Position numbers and translations under genes: made by a program. DNA of 64,000 nucleotides from assembly GCA_025765595.1 (NCBI GenBank), contig JAIVFH010000116.1, positions 1 to 64,000 of the forward strand, read 5' to 3'. The first letter of the stretch is position 1, and each line of letters starts with the position of its first letter. Shown piece by piece: positions 40,462 through 51,525 of this stretch. The DNA comes from Obelidium mucronatum (lineage: Eukaryota; Chytridiomycota; Chytridiomycetes; Chytridiales; Chytriomycetaceae). The notes under the pieces are model-generated. The model made no database searches. It worked only from the letters and a program-made list of their open reading frames with translations, and was not told the origin of the DNA.

Positions 40462-41419
40462 ATGCCATCCACACGTTCCGGGGCATCATCGGCGCCTGTT
40501 TCTGCCGCTTCTGGGCGGCGAAAAGATGGATCGGTGGCTCCAGCCATATTGACTGTGTGTAAAAGGAAACATGCAGCTTAAATCGACGCAGATGTAACGG
40601 ATTCAAAGCGAAGTAAAACTCTTACCCATCAAACACACGATCCAAGTGGTACGTTTCTCAAATTACCCTTTATGATATCTCTAAATCACAAGGTGGTGGC
40701 AGATCCTGTCGATACGAGTTCTGGACCTGTGAGCTGCCGTTTGTGCACCCTTACCGGCCACTTTCCTGGAGGCAAGGTCTGTTTGTTGAGACCACCGCCG
40801 CAGCTTTGGTCGTTGGAGAGCTTGAAAGGGTTAAACGTCTGTCGATTAAAGATTCTGGCTCGTTTGATAGTTTCCACTCTCTCATGGCGATTGAAGATTC
40901 TGGCGCTACACGTTGGTCTGCCAGCAGTAGTTGAAACCAACATGCAAATAACCTTGCTTGACTTCCATTTACTCAATCTGTAGAAAATGCCCGTCGCAAC
41001 CCTCAAACCAGAGCAATAGAGAACCCTCGACGGAACCAAGATGCGCTACCTGCTGTGCCGTCCCAGCAATGCTGGTGCCGCAAGTCCACACTCAAATCGA
41101 ATCTACAAGTACATCTATCCAAGCCAGAACTGCGTTATTGCAGATTCGAGATGAGCCAATGCATTGAGTTAAACATGAGACTAAACAGCAAACCGCAACA
41201 ATCAGCTGCCACATGATTTGCGAATGATTTGCGAACACTTGCCTGAGCTTATAAATTAGAGGACCTGAGGTCAATACTTGTCTCTCGAAGTGTGAAACAA
41301 CAAAGACAGGATTCTCTTACAGTAGCAGAAGTACTTTCCAGTCATTGAGGACCTTAGCTCGATCCAGCACTCTCGCATTGTGAAGCAGACAACGCATTCA
41401 AACTCTAGACGAAGAACGT
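40462..41419 (+). CDS. unknown multi-exon gene (start and last introns uncertain)
   Basis: Four consecutive exons join in phase: 40462 to about 40552, about 40590 to 40649, about 40692 to 40929, and from 40983. The introns have clear donors (GTAAAA, GTACGT, GTAGTT) and AG acceptors. The protein starts Ser/Ala/Arg-rich. It then has a Cys/aromatic segment (SCRYEFWTCELPFVHPYRPL), a helical stretch (ALVVGELERVKRLSIKD) and an Arg/Asn-rich part with CWCRK. A final exon near 41330-41419 (YFPVIEDLSSIQHSRIVKQ, ending in an Arg run) is followed by AATAAAG. Unrecognised. Confidence 0.45.
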
Positions 41420-41677
41420 GAATAAAGGAATTTGCTTGCGACATATTCCATCAGAAATACTTTCCATTACTCGGGTTGTATTTGAGACGATATCTTATGG
41501 ACAGTTACAAGAATGCGACACAGTTGTCGTGTCTAAAAAACTTTACGTGACCAAACTGTCATTACCCTGCAACAAATAAAAAGAACAAGATTGAATTGAA
41601 ATAATGTCATAGATCTCATTTTTTTATTTATTTTCTGTGTAAAGAGTGAGTGAACCCTAGGGAAACTCTGCATTAAA

Positions 41678-43786
41678 CTAATTATTATCCTTGCACTGAC
41701 ACGGCTTTTCGCCTTCTGCATCACATGTATCGGCAAGTACGGCTGGCTCCCAACAATGAAAAAGAATCGGCATTGCACGTTCCATCGAATGGCCAAATAT
41801 TGGATCGCTGGGTGATGAGTCCTGCTTAAAATCCTTCTTTTCTTCGTGAATAAAGTGACCTTGTGGCGCAGAAAGGAGAGACTCAAGATATCGATATGTT
41901 TGAAGGGATGTTTTGTGGGTTGTTTCCTTGCTCGTTAGAAATTGGCCGTTCCTGGTGACAAACTGTAAGAACGCAACCAAATCTTCTAATTAATCTTCTT
42001 ATTACCATGTGTATGTAAATTGGTTCTGTGGCGGAAACTCCCCCAAAACAAGAACAAATAGTTCCTTCAAGTGCTCAAAGTCTGAAAACGGCATTACGCC
42101 AACCGGGCCCAAAGGAAGAAACCCAGTATCAATCGAAAATTGCTTCTCAAATCGATTCATGAATGCTGTCACATGGTGTGGGTCACCTAGAAAACACAAA
42201 GATTAATCGCCAAGTCTCAAGCTACCGAATTATAAAATTACTTTGCATATAGAGAGTATGATCAGCCAAAGTATCATATCTTCTTGCGATATGTGTCAGA
42301 TATGTATGGGTTTCTCGCCCCACGTTTTCTAATACAATCACTTCTAGAGCGCCAGTCATGTTCTTAAGATGTTTCAGCTCGGTTTCGTAAAGTGCTTTTT
42401 TCGAATATATGTACGTGTTTACGGTCTTGTTGGCGAGGATGGGGCTCGTTTTGATCTTGTCTAATGTCTTGGCAAGTTTGTTGATATCTTCATTGTAATG
42501 CGCGACGACAATATCGAATGTCTTGTTTAAGCTTGATGTGAAATAATGACTACTCTTTTGTTGGAGAAGTTGGTTTGAAAGGCTTGTCGTCAAGTCGCTT
42601 GATGAAATGAAGCCAGTCAGGAATGTATTGAACAGAAGAAATAAAAACAAAATGTGTCTTGAATTGGTTTGCGGTAGTGCCATCCATAGAGATCCGAGGA
42701 TTGTGATTCCAGTTCCAAGAGTAATGGCAAGAGTTGCCAATGTGGTTTTAGCCGAAGCTCCCCAACATAAAAAAGACAAGAGTATCAATAATGTTTTCTT
42801 CAGAATGCTGGAGAGATTTGTGAGAGTTGGATGATCCACAGATAGACTTGGGTATCTGGATCGCTAGAAGACGAAATCAGGATAAAGACACGTTCAAAGC
42901 AGCACAAACCATTAAAGCAGAAGATATTAGAACAACGGCAGTCAAAACGCAGTTAAATATTACTGTTAGGCCTCCAGCTGTTGTCAGAATGTCCCAGCGA
43001 ATTGTAGCAATTTCAAGTACTACAAAAAAGCACGCCGTAATCCCTGCGGCCACCTATTCAATGAGTTATAGCAGCAATTTTCGTTGTTTTTGGTGAAGGG
43101 TACTCAACTGGAGCCACGTGATAAACCAACACGAACGGATCGATGGCAAGGTCGCAGTCCTCTCTGATCCCTTCCACAAGCTCAAACGCCACAGTTTTCA
43201 TTGAGTCAAGAAAAACACCCAGTATAACTGGAACAGCAAATATCAAGTTGGACAACGCGAGTGATTCTCCATATGCGGTTAGACATATTCCACAAAGAAT
43301 ACTCCCAACTTGTGGAGCCCCGATCAATATCTGCGGCGAAGTGAGTTTCTTGGTTTCGGTAATATCTTCATAGGTTTCAGATCTTGGCTCAGATGGGTTA
43401 GGAGGGGATAAAATATATTTGATAATGAGAACAAAGAGGGGAAGAGACATCTAATAATATCGACAACCATTAGTGGATTATTCCGAAGCGCTTCGTTTCC
43501 ACACCTTTAAAACTTGAACGAAACTTAATGAAAGGTACAAAAGACCAACATTCGAGAATACGATAGAGAGCGCAGTCATGATCGCAAAGGGTACAACTAA
43601 AGTTTTAAATTGCTTCGCAGTGATTTCGGTTCTTGTTTTCGCGGACGAAAATGTGGAGTTGCTTGAACGCCCTCGATGAAGTAGTGGCTGTTGTTGTTGG
43701 TCACAACAAACGAGAAACTCGTGCACAACACGGGTTCCAACAACGAGGAACACAGTTTGATAACTTGACAAGAAAGCTGGGTAAGC

Positions 43787-43819
<33 letters not shown>

Positions 43820-44033
43820 GTTTTTTTTAAGGTTTGAGGATGATCATGAAGGTAGGAGAATACTCACGAAACTTGAGATCAACGAGAATGTGCCTGCTCG
43901 TCAGGGACACAACAGCAGATAGTATTAAAATAATTGATCCATGAGTCATTGTTTTTGCCAAAGGCAAAGAGTGGACATTTGAGCTGCCATTGGGAGGCGG
44001 TAGCGGTTGTGGATTGTCCTTCGTCATTGCCAT
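41678..44033 (-). CDS. fusion: triose-phosphate/nucleotide-sugar transporter + DUF3431 domain
   Basis: Seven exons (44033-43868, 43776-43505, 43450-43109, 43053-42910, 42863-42242, 42186-42006, 41951-41678) give 666 aa with all phases matching. Residues about 15-365 are a DMT/TPT-type transporter with roughly ten membrane helices (ALSIVFSNVGLLYLSLSFVQVLK, CLTAYGESLA, VYHVAPVAAG, KKTLLILLSFLCWG). The same 622-nt exon that carries the last transporter helices continues into DUF3431 (IVVAHYNEDINKL, IYSKK, NVGRETHTYLTHIARRYDTLADHTLYMQ). DUF3431 proteins are fungal and look like glycosyltransferases. The pairing suggests that nucleotide-sugar import and glycan transfer are coupled in the Golgi. 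Confidence 0.85.
43791..43819. repeat. poly-T tract in intron 1 of the transporter fusion
   Basis: Nearly 30 consecutive T, then G and more T; the complementary strand is the intron of the minus-strand gene. Confidence 0.9.
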
Positions 44034-44210
44034 TCAAAAAAGAACAAAGAAATATCGAAAAAATCTCCTTTTAAACTCCATGAGGATGCCGATGTTTTGA
44101 ATGGGCAATCGCAAGGTTGTCAGATGGAACGCGAAACTAGATTTATTTACTAAAGTTGGCACAAAGTTCATCATCTGCCTTGTTTTCATTCTCAAGGCCG
44201 ATAATCAAAC

Positions 44211-45474
44211 TCAATAATCGGCTTCAGCCGCAGGCCATTTCAAAGCTCGAGTGTATCCTTCCTGGTAACCAAGATTCCCAGCAAGTTGAAAGTACTCTAT
44301 GGCATTTTCCAGAGACACTTGTCCACCAACAATAGGGCTGCCGATTTCCCATAACTCTGCAAGCCTGAAAATGGCAAGCGGGTTACCGTTGTTGACAGGA
44401 TAGTTTGTAATAGTCGAACGAAAGCGCTGGATCCACATTCTCCATCTCCTTTGCGAAGAAGTACTGCGCGGAATGCTTTTGGCTGTGGTCTCCATCAGCC
44501 GCAATTTTGAGGTATTTATGAAATTTATCATCCTGTTTTGAGACATGTGACATAATGAAAGCATACTGGTACGAGCTTTCGATATATTGCGCGTTAAGCT
44601 CTTTTGGTAGAGGCTTGATATCGGCAGGTGGCGGCAAAAGCAGAAATCTTGGATTCAAGATGAGGAATGATGATCCCAGTAAAACCATTCGTGAAGTTCT
44701 TGGTATGTCTTGACAACTAATGTGCGCTTTCCATTACCAGAAACCAACGTCTCGAAATGACGATTGGTTAGTTCAATGAGCCCGTCAATATCACCTGAAG
44801 TTAAAATGGTTAATTCATTATTCCCAAACGAGCGAGACATACCGAACTGTAATCCCATGATTTCTGGTATCACATCCTGTTTTACAGCCACGGCGATCTT
44901 CTGAGGTGGCTCCGCATCACGATTCCAAGATGCGACAGGTTATCGGAGATGGATCAGCGTTCACAGATATACATTGCGACTGACCAACAGCTGTTAAAGC
45001 ATCCACTAGTTCCTTGATTTCACCCTCGGCTTCAAACTTAAATGATCCCGACAATTTCAGCAGAATCAATTTCCGAGTGGACATCCACTTGACAAATGCG
45101 GAGGATTTCTTTCCACTCCTCCATCAAGTGATCCGAAAGTCCTTCAGCCAACCGCAAAGCCATCAATTTCAAAGTAGGGCGCAGAAATCACCACAACATA
45201 TGTGTTTGTTCTGGCGTTTGTCAGAATCCCCTTCTCGTCCTCACTTCGTTTTCTTGACAAACAGGATCTGGGTACTTTGGTTTCGGTACTTTGAATCAGT
45301 TTTTCTGCTTGACGATTTCGACTGATTCCAGTTTTGCTTCTTGTGGGCATGGGCAAGAATCCCATGTTTGCCCAGGTAATACTGAAGCGGATCAGCCCAT
45401 TCTGCTTCGAATTCATCCGCATAGGATATATAGGCGTTGTAGTTTGGAGTAACTCTTGATTTCAGCAACATCAT
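44211..45474 (-). CDS. TIR-like domain + Sel1 repeats, module 2 (frame-broken)
   Basis: The N-terminal part (from 45474) reads YNAYISYADEFEAEWADPLQYYLGKHGI, a TIR box-1-like strand and helix. A TYVVVISAP strand and a LKLMALRLAEGLSDHLMEEWKEIL helix follow, matching TIR-like module 1 at 48.2-48.7 kb. The C-terminal half is Sel1-like (FHKYLKIAADGDHSQKHSAQYFF, AIFRLAELWEIGSPIVGGQVSLENAIEYFQLAGNLG). At least four single-base frame changes break it, the clearest being an extra T after GCGCCC near 45170. It directly continues the dioxygenase frame upstream (minus strand), so it may be part of the same gene. TIR proteins act in immunity and NAD+ hydrolysis; the role here is unknown. Confidence 0.6.
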
Positions 45475-46880
45475 ATTGTTGCTTACGGTCCTTCCAAGCG
45501 GGCACCACTACCATAATGACAGCCGAAGAATAAACATAACCCACTGTCGCCTCATTCCCATAATGCAAATACTCGTGCCGATTCATCTTCAATGGACTGC
45601 CAAACCAAACCACCTTCTTGTTATCCACTTCAACCACATGTCTCCTGCCGCGTCCTTTAGAAACTTGAATTGCTCTTCATATTGATGGTCAGAAGATTCA
45701 TGGAAATTGCCTGAATTGGGTACCAAGCACATACGAATCCGTGTATCGCGCCCCGTCATACAGTGGCTTCACAAAAACTTGCAGACCACATGCAACTGCG
45801 GCCTCAAATACAGACATGTCTGCTCCTTTCAGCAACGGAATAACAGTTTCACTGTCAATCGCGGCTAGAGTTAGAAGATCTCGTCCCGCCGTCCTTCTGA
45901 AGGATGCTGGTTCTTGGGTAACTTGATACGGCGTGTTGGCAATGAAACATGAGAACGGCACCGCTTTCAAAAAAGAATTGCTCTGACAATTGGGCTTGGA
46001 ATTGTGTCAGGAAGGCGCAATCGCGAGGTAACGACATCTCAGCGTTCAACAGCACTTCTTCAGCCAGGCTCCGTTTGAATAAATTGTAGGTCAGTGTGAT
46101 GCGGGTTCCGGACACAATTGGTGAGATTTCGTGTGGGCAGTCAGAAAAGAATGCGGCCCATTGAATCAGGTGGTTATTTGAATCACTTTCTTTGGTCGAC
46201 GGGCCCCAATCAAAGGATTTGGAAGAATCCGAATTTTTTGATTTGGAGTACGAGTCAGATTCTCCTCTGGTGACATGTGAGAATTCCGCCGTCAAAGGCA
46301 ACAGGGAGACAGACTACAAGAGATCCAAACATGTCTGCAGAAATTGGAGTATCCACATGTGCTTTGAAAAACCCTTCTGGCCCGTACACATTGAGTTTAT
46401 GAAGTTCGGCGTGAATGTCAGAGGACGGCTTAATCTTGCTCTCAAGAACAAGGGCTTTCTTGATCTTGTTGATTACTCCAGTGGAATAAACATCAAAAGT
46501 TGTAGCAAGACACGATCCGTCAAGTTTCAACGCTTTTCGATAATTAGCATCCAAGACTGTTTCCGTGTTGAATCCAAAAGATGCCGGGCTGCAATATTCC
46601 AATCAATCCATCAACTTGAGAAGCATCCGACAAGGGAAAAGACAATTTTTCGAATATGAGAGTCGACGGACGACTTTTGCTTGTCAGAATCTTGTTCAAA
46701 AAGAATCTTGACTGGCGATTCTGCGGATACCGGAAGAACTCCACTCACGCAGAATTTGCGATCCAACTGGTTCAAAACTTGACCCAACTCTTTGATTACC
46801 TTCCTCTGTTACGGTCGTATGGATTACTCCTTCCATTTCTTCGGGCTCGGTATCCGCAGTCTCCTCAATTTCATCATCTT
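45413..46880 (-). CDS. 2OG-Fe(II) dioxygenase domain (prolyl-hydroxylase-like), frame-broken
   Basis: Protein segments in successive frames assemble into a recognisable fungal 2OG-Fe(II) oxygenase. N-terminal part: LGQVLNQLDRKFCVSGVLPV and a DASQVDGLIGILQPASFG segment. Double-stranded beta-helix core: LHKLNVYGPEGFFKAHVDTP, giving the H-x-D iron ligands. Then SADMFGSLVVCLPV, WAAFFSDCPHEISPIVSGTRITLTYNL with the distal His and the 2-oxoglutarate Arg. The C-terminal end is HYGNEATVGYVYSSAVIMVVVPAWKDR. Frame breaks are single extra bases (for example CCC for CC near 46597, GG for G near 46790). All metal and cosubstrate residues are present. Confidence 0.7.
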
Positions 46881-46884
46881 CGTT

Positions 46885-47110
46885 GCCCACGCCATCAGAG
46901 TTAACGGAATCATTGTCACCCTCTTCGTTGCCCAAGTCATACCAGTTGTTGGAATCATTGTCATCATCTTTGTTACCCAAGTCATCCGAGTTACTGGAAT
47001 CATTGTCATCCTCTTCGTTACCCAAGTCATCCGAGTCACCGGAATCATTGTCATCCTCTTCATTATCCAATTCATTTGAGTTAGCGGAGTCATTTTCATC
47101 GCCTTCATCA
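46885..47110. repeat. in-frame tandem repeat encoding acidic DDNDS/NSDDLGNEE units
   Basis: Four to five copies of a roughly 45-bp unit, with slight divergence, encode about 75 residues of Asp/Glu/Asn/Ser. They link the Sel1 region of module 1 to the dioxygenase. The period is a multiple of three, so the frame is kept. Confidence 0.85.
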
Positions 47111-49452
47111 CCGCGCCGAGCCGGAGCCTTGATCCGCTTCACAACTTCAGGAAACACATAGTCGTCCTCTAACCGATACAAAGCAATCACATCTCGCTTT
47201 CCATTCCCAGAATCTTTGCCACGGCCACCTCGACCAAGCCCGTTTCTTCTCTTTAAACATTCAAGCGCTCGCTTTCCAGATTCCTTATGCCCAAGTTCTT
47301 CCCCTTGTTTGTAATACTCCAAAGCGTTGGCCATCGATGCTTTCCCACCAACAACCACACTTCCAGTTTCCCAAAGCTCAGCCAATCGGAAAATTGCGTC
47401 CACTTCTTCACATGAAGCAGCATTTTCATAATAATGAAGCGCGAGGGATGGATCTGTGGATTCAATACACTGCGCGAACCGAATCTGACAAGGCCGGTCA
47501 TGCAACCGCGCGCCAATCTCAAAATATTTTTGCGCGGCAGCTCTTGCGATTTCAGATGGACCTTGATCACTGGCCTCGACCGCCGTGGATTCACCAACCG
47601 AAGCAGCAGCAAAGTCATTCGGAAATTTCGATATCAAGTCTGCATAGCAAAAACAAATATCTGTTTTCTTGGACACCAAGCTGAAGCCCTCGTTATCAAG
47701 GCTGTCGTCTTCATCTTGGCCAAAGGCTTCTGCATTTCCGTCAGGTGCGATTTTTGCAATCTCGTCGTCAATGTAGTGGAGGATTCGGGGAAACCAAGAA
47801 AAGACTGTGGGTAGGGAGTGTGGAATCTTTAGTTCCTTTGACTTTCGATGAGTGGTGTGCCATTCGTGGTGTTGCCTTGCCAACAATTCAAGAGCATCAA
47901 GGGTATTCGTTTCTAGATCAACAGCAACCAAAAAAGTGTTAATTGATGATTCAAATAACAAGACGGAAAAAAATGGTACCAAAATGTAACGCAGCTATAT
48001 TACACGTAATCTCTCTGACAACGCGGTCCATGGCTTGGTACCCATCGTCAAATGGAACGTCAATAGTAATACTAGCACTACCACTGATTTCCTCCAGTTC
48101 ACTTAAAATTTTGGCAATGGCCGGATGCTGCTCCTTCTGCGACTTGAACCCATTGATCAAAGAATGGCTTTCGGAGTGACTTGGGAGTTTCAACAAAACA
48201 AGTTTTCGAGACGGATTCTTTCGAACAGTGCGAATGATTTCTTCCCATTCCAAGAATAACGGGTCCGAAAGACCAGCCGCGAACCGCAGTTGCATGAGTT
48301 TCAATGCGAATGGGGTAATGATGGCAACAATACCATCATGGGCTTTTTCAATCGCTAAAATATCATCCGGATGAAGCGAATCAAGTGGGACATGGTGTGC
48401 ACTTGGTGTACTTGAAGAATTTCGGCAGGAACTTCTGTGGCATCAACACTTTTCCCACTATGACATTTCTCCGCATCAAATAGCTTTTCCATAACGCTTT
48501 GAGCTGGATATGAATATGAGTTGTATCGGCCCGTTCCACATTCATCCACCATGTAAGCAGAAAGAGCAGTTTCAGTCGCAAACCCGACTTGCAGCAACTG
48601 AGCCCAATCATTGTCAAAATCTCGAGAGCAAGATATGTAGATGCTGTGCTCAGGTGTATGGTCCCGTTGATTCGATAAACAAAGCCGAGGCTCTGATGGG
48701 AACAACTTGCGTCTGTTGGTGATAACGGAATGGTGAATGCGAGTATAGTACTCGATTGATTTCTCCAGGTCCTGTTCAACACCGGTTCCACGTGCATACC
48801 ATTGGGCTAGCACTTGTTCCGCCTCGCGTTTGGATGCAAATGGTCCTTGATCTGTTGAAGCAGATGAAGCTACTTGTTCGAAATAGCGGGCAGCCAAGGT
48901 CAAGTCCTGTTTGACAACCTTTCCTTCATACAACCTCATGGCCGCTTCCCACGCAGCTTCGCACAACCCCTTATCCGCAGCACCTCGACAGCAAACGCAT
49001 CGCTTCAGTTTGGTCTGTTGTTGCTTTGGCCCTTTTGAACATTGCCTCTGGAAGACCCAAGTGCAAGGCAGCGATTACACTTGCAGCTTCTTTAACGCTT
49101 ACAAAACATTCTTTTGCAGAGTTTTTCAGCTGAGTCCAAATGCGCTCAGGGTCAGTTTGAGTGGCCAAGTCGCCTTCAACTTGCAACGAATCGTCAACGA
49201 CAAACAGCAGCGTTTCTTCTTTGTTTGCGAGAAGGGAGCTCCATTCGGCCACTAGAGCGCTGTCGCTAGCGAGGTCCGAACGGAGTGTCTTGTTGGTATA
49301 ACAACCGTCACTGTTGGTGGAGAGCCGGCAGTCTCGGTCGCGTTAGTCAGTCCAAAGTACTGGAACTCGTAAATAGAGCTCTTAATGTTCCACTGGTTGC
49401 TGCCGTCTTCGGGATCGTGGGAGACGATGCGAAAGGTGGGACTGTCTCGCAT
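46885..49452 (-). CDS. Sel1 repeats + TIR-like domain + Sel1 repeats, module 1 (frame-broken)
   Basis: Exon 1 (49452-49361, MRDSPTF...) is joined across a 50-nt intron with a CTGACTAAC branch site to exon 2 from 49310. Next come Sel1-like repeats (ADKGLCEAAWEAAMRLYEGKVVKQDLTLAARYFEQ, AEQVLAQWYARGTGVEQDLEKSIEYYTRI). A TIR-like domain follows (SIYISCSRDFDNDWAQLLQVGF, HDGIVAIITPFALKLMQLRFAAGLSDPLFLEWEEIIRTV), then more Sel1-like repeats (ARAAAQKYFEIGARLHDRPCQIRFAQ, AIFRLAELWETGSVVVGGKASMANALEYY) and the acidic tandem repeat. Frame changes occur near 48970 (extra T in AGGTGCTGC) and 48400. TIR-Sel1 pairings are known from bacterial conflict proteins; that parallel is inference. Confidence 0.65.
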
Positions 49453-49527
49453 TTATCCAATTTGTGGGGGATGTGTCATGGGTAAAAAAAGGAACCGAGA
49501 GCCTTTCTTTAATATCTCAACATTCAA

Positions 49528-50421
49528 TCAAGAATGCACAACTTTAACAACCCGACGAGCCGTAACTTTGGAATAGACCTCAGACTCAACATCTACAATG
49601 GCACCCGTAGCCACCCGGTCTCTCAGTCGCTGACGAACCCATTCCAAAGGATCTGCAAGACGACGCGAAAATGGAACATCACGTTGTTGAAGGGTGATTT
49701 CCAAGAGCCCTGTGAGAGCTTGTGGTGTAGATCCATAACGCCCACGACCACGCAAGAACCGCTTTGTGAATTGCTGACTCAGAATAGCACCGTTTGGTTT
49801 AATGAAGGCATCGGCTGTGTGGTTGGGGCCAAGTTATTTTGGGGGGGAGTGACCAAGATTGCAAAGAAGAACAACGCACCGACATAGGTTCTGTTCAGAT
49901 CAAGACCACCCTCATCCTTTGCTTTGACAACAGCCTTTTCAAGCGCATCAATCACTTTTCTAGAGATTCCTCTTCCTGTGCCATTTGAGTTGGTTGAAGG
50001 CATCGTTCAACTTCAGACCTCGAATGTCAGACAACAGCGGCACAAATCGCGTGAACTCAGTATGCAAAACGTTTGTGCGAAAGACTGCGATCTTGGGATC
50101 CCGCCTTCGTGGGCCAAACGGGCCAAGAAGCGGGTATGTGGGTTCTTCTTCTCCACACCGAGTTCCTTCTCGAGCTTCAGCTGAGCGTCGAATCTAACGG
50201 CTTTGGACGCATACTGATTCAGCTGCTGTTGCTGTTGCTCCCTCGCCACGGCCTAGAGCATCATGGGCATCCACTGGAAGCATTGGGTGAACTTCAGCGC
50301 CAGCCTCGAGCGTCTGCGCCAACTTTGAGTAAACGTTTGGTCTCGTTGGAGTTGTTGTCCGTGGCACATGGGCTTTGAGTTTGGCTGCGATTGGCGTTGA
50401 TGAGAAGAAACGCTTCATCAT
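49528..50421 (-). CDS. MRPL22: mitochondrial large-subunit ribosomal protein uL22m
   Basis: The N-terminus MMKRFFSSTPIAAKLK is a mitochondrial presequence. The core reads LSDIRGLKLNDAFNQLKWHRKR then ISRKVIDALEKAVVKAKDEGGLDLNRTYV, the uL22 tunnel-protein motif. After a normal intron come a DAFIKPNGA exon and a C-terminal LEWVRQRLRDRV helix. Three single-base frame changes separate these parts: extra G at CTAGGCC near 50240, a shift near 50085, and extra G at AAGAGGAATC near 49965. A ribosomal protein is unlikely to be dead, so these look like sequence errors. It is one of several broken but probably functional genes here. Confidence 0.7.
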
Positions 50422-50505
50422 TTTTGTGTGTTATTTTCTTTTTTTTTTTTTCGTGACAACTTGTACGTATGTTCTTTATTTTAGGGAACCGCCTCGTTGT
50501 ACTAG

Positions 50506-51474
50506 TTAATTGGCAGAAGTGATCCACTCTTCATGGGCAAACTTCCAGTTGTACACTTCTTCTGGCTTGAACCACAAGTCAATTTCAACAGTAGCACTCT
50601 CAAACGAATCAGATCCGTGGATCGCGTTACGTCCGACAGAAATTGTGTAGTCACCACGGAAAGATCCTGGCTCAGACTATGCAAAAAGAGAAGAAAAAAA
50701 AACACAGAGTGTTGGTTAATACTCGATTGTGACTTACAAAAAAAACATCAAGAATCACCTCCAAGGGGTTAGTGGCTCCGATGATGCGACGACCTTGTCT
50801 AATCACATCAACTATGGTGGGGATCGTTGAAGGGTTAGTGAAAAACACGTGGGAAATACGATCAAGAAGGTCTACATACTTCCTTCCCAGACCATGGCAA
50901 TGACAGGTGCCTTTCCAGAGGTCATGTAGTTGACAAGACCCTTGTAGAAGGGACGCGCCTTGAGCTGTTGTGTGTTTTTTGTTTGTTGGGAGAAAGGGTT
51001 TAACAAGCAGCTGTCAAAGCAAAACAGTAAAGAGACAACAGCATACGTCTCCATAGTGCTCCTCCGCCAGCTTCCTTGGATGGAACAATGGCCTTAATTC
51101 CAACCAACTTGTACCCGCGGCGTTCGAATCTGTGAATGACCTCTGAGATCAAACCGCGCTGGACGCCGTCTGGCTTGATGGCAATAAACGTGCGCTCGAC
51201 GCCGCCCTTTGTGCCCGCGGCAGTCTTTACTGGCGGGGCAGCGGCAAGCAGCGGCTCTGAAAGACCGACGCGGTTAGAACCCTGCCGCAAAACAACAAAC
51301 AACACAGAAACGAGTCTTACGCTGGCTGCGCGCGTACAGCGCTGCGCCGACGCCGGCCGCAAGCGCCGCAACGCCGACTGCGGCGCCGGCGCGGGGCGCA
51401 ACGCGCGGCGCGGCGCTGCTCGACGCCATGCGCGCAAAGCGAGAAGCGGCGGGGAAAACTCTGCGGCCAAACAT
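50506..51474 (-). CDS. NDK1: nucleoside diphosphate kinase, mitochondrial/membrane-anchored type
   Basis: Exon 1 from ATG 51474 encodes a presequence-like Arg/Ala-rich start and a [19 protein letters not shown] helix. Later exons give [83 protein letters not shown], and [25 protein letters not shown] with the catalytic His of RNAIHGSDS. It transfers phosphate from ATP to other NDPs. Near 51080 an extra G (AAGGAAGCTG) breaks the frame just before the expected [10 protein letters not shown], most likely an assembly error. The N-terminal anchor suggests a mitochondrial intermembrane-space form. Confidence 0.85.
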
Positions 51475-51525
51475 TTTATTCTTTTTTTTTTTTGTTTTTA
51501 AAGACGCGATCACCACTGGAGGAAG
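51475..51525. promoter_or_regulatory. 51-bp divergent promoter between NDK and DRC2
   Basis: Only 51 bases separate the two start codons, with an 18-base T-rich tract interrupted once. Both promoters and 5' leaders must overlap or lie inside the other gene. Confidence 0.55.

Noticed and set aside
46792..47161. Hydrophobic plus-strand ORF with repeated Val/Ile segments resembling a membrane protein
   Set aside because: It is the antisense of the acidic minisatellite (GAT/GAA codons read backwards as Ile/Val/Phe); the minus strand has the coherent protein.
49311..49361. Frameshift between exon 1 and the Sel1 region of TIR module 1
   Set aside because: A 50-nt intron with GTACTT donor, CTGACTAAC branch site and CAACAG acceptor explains the change of frame.
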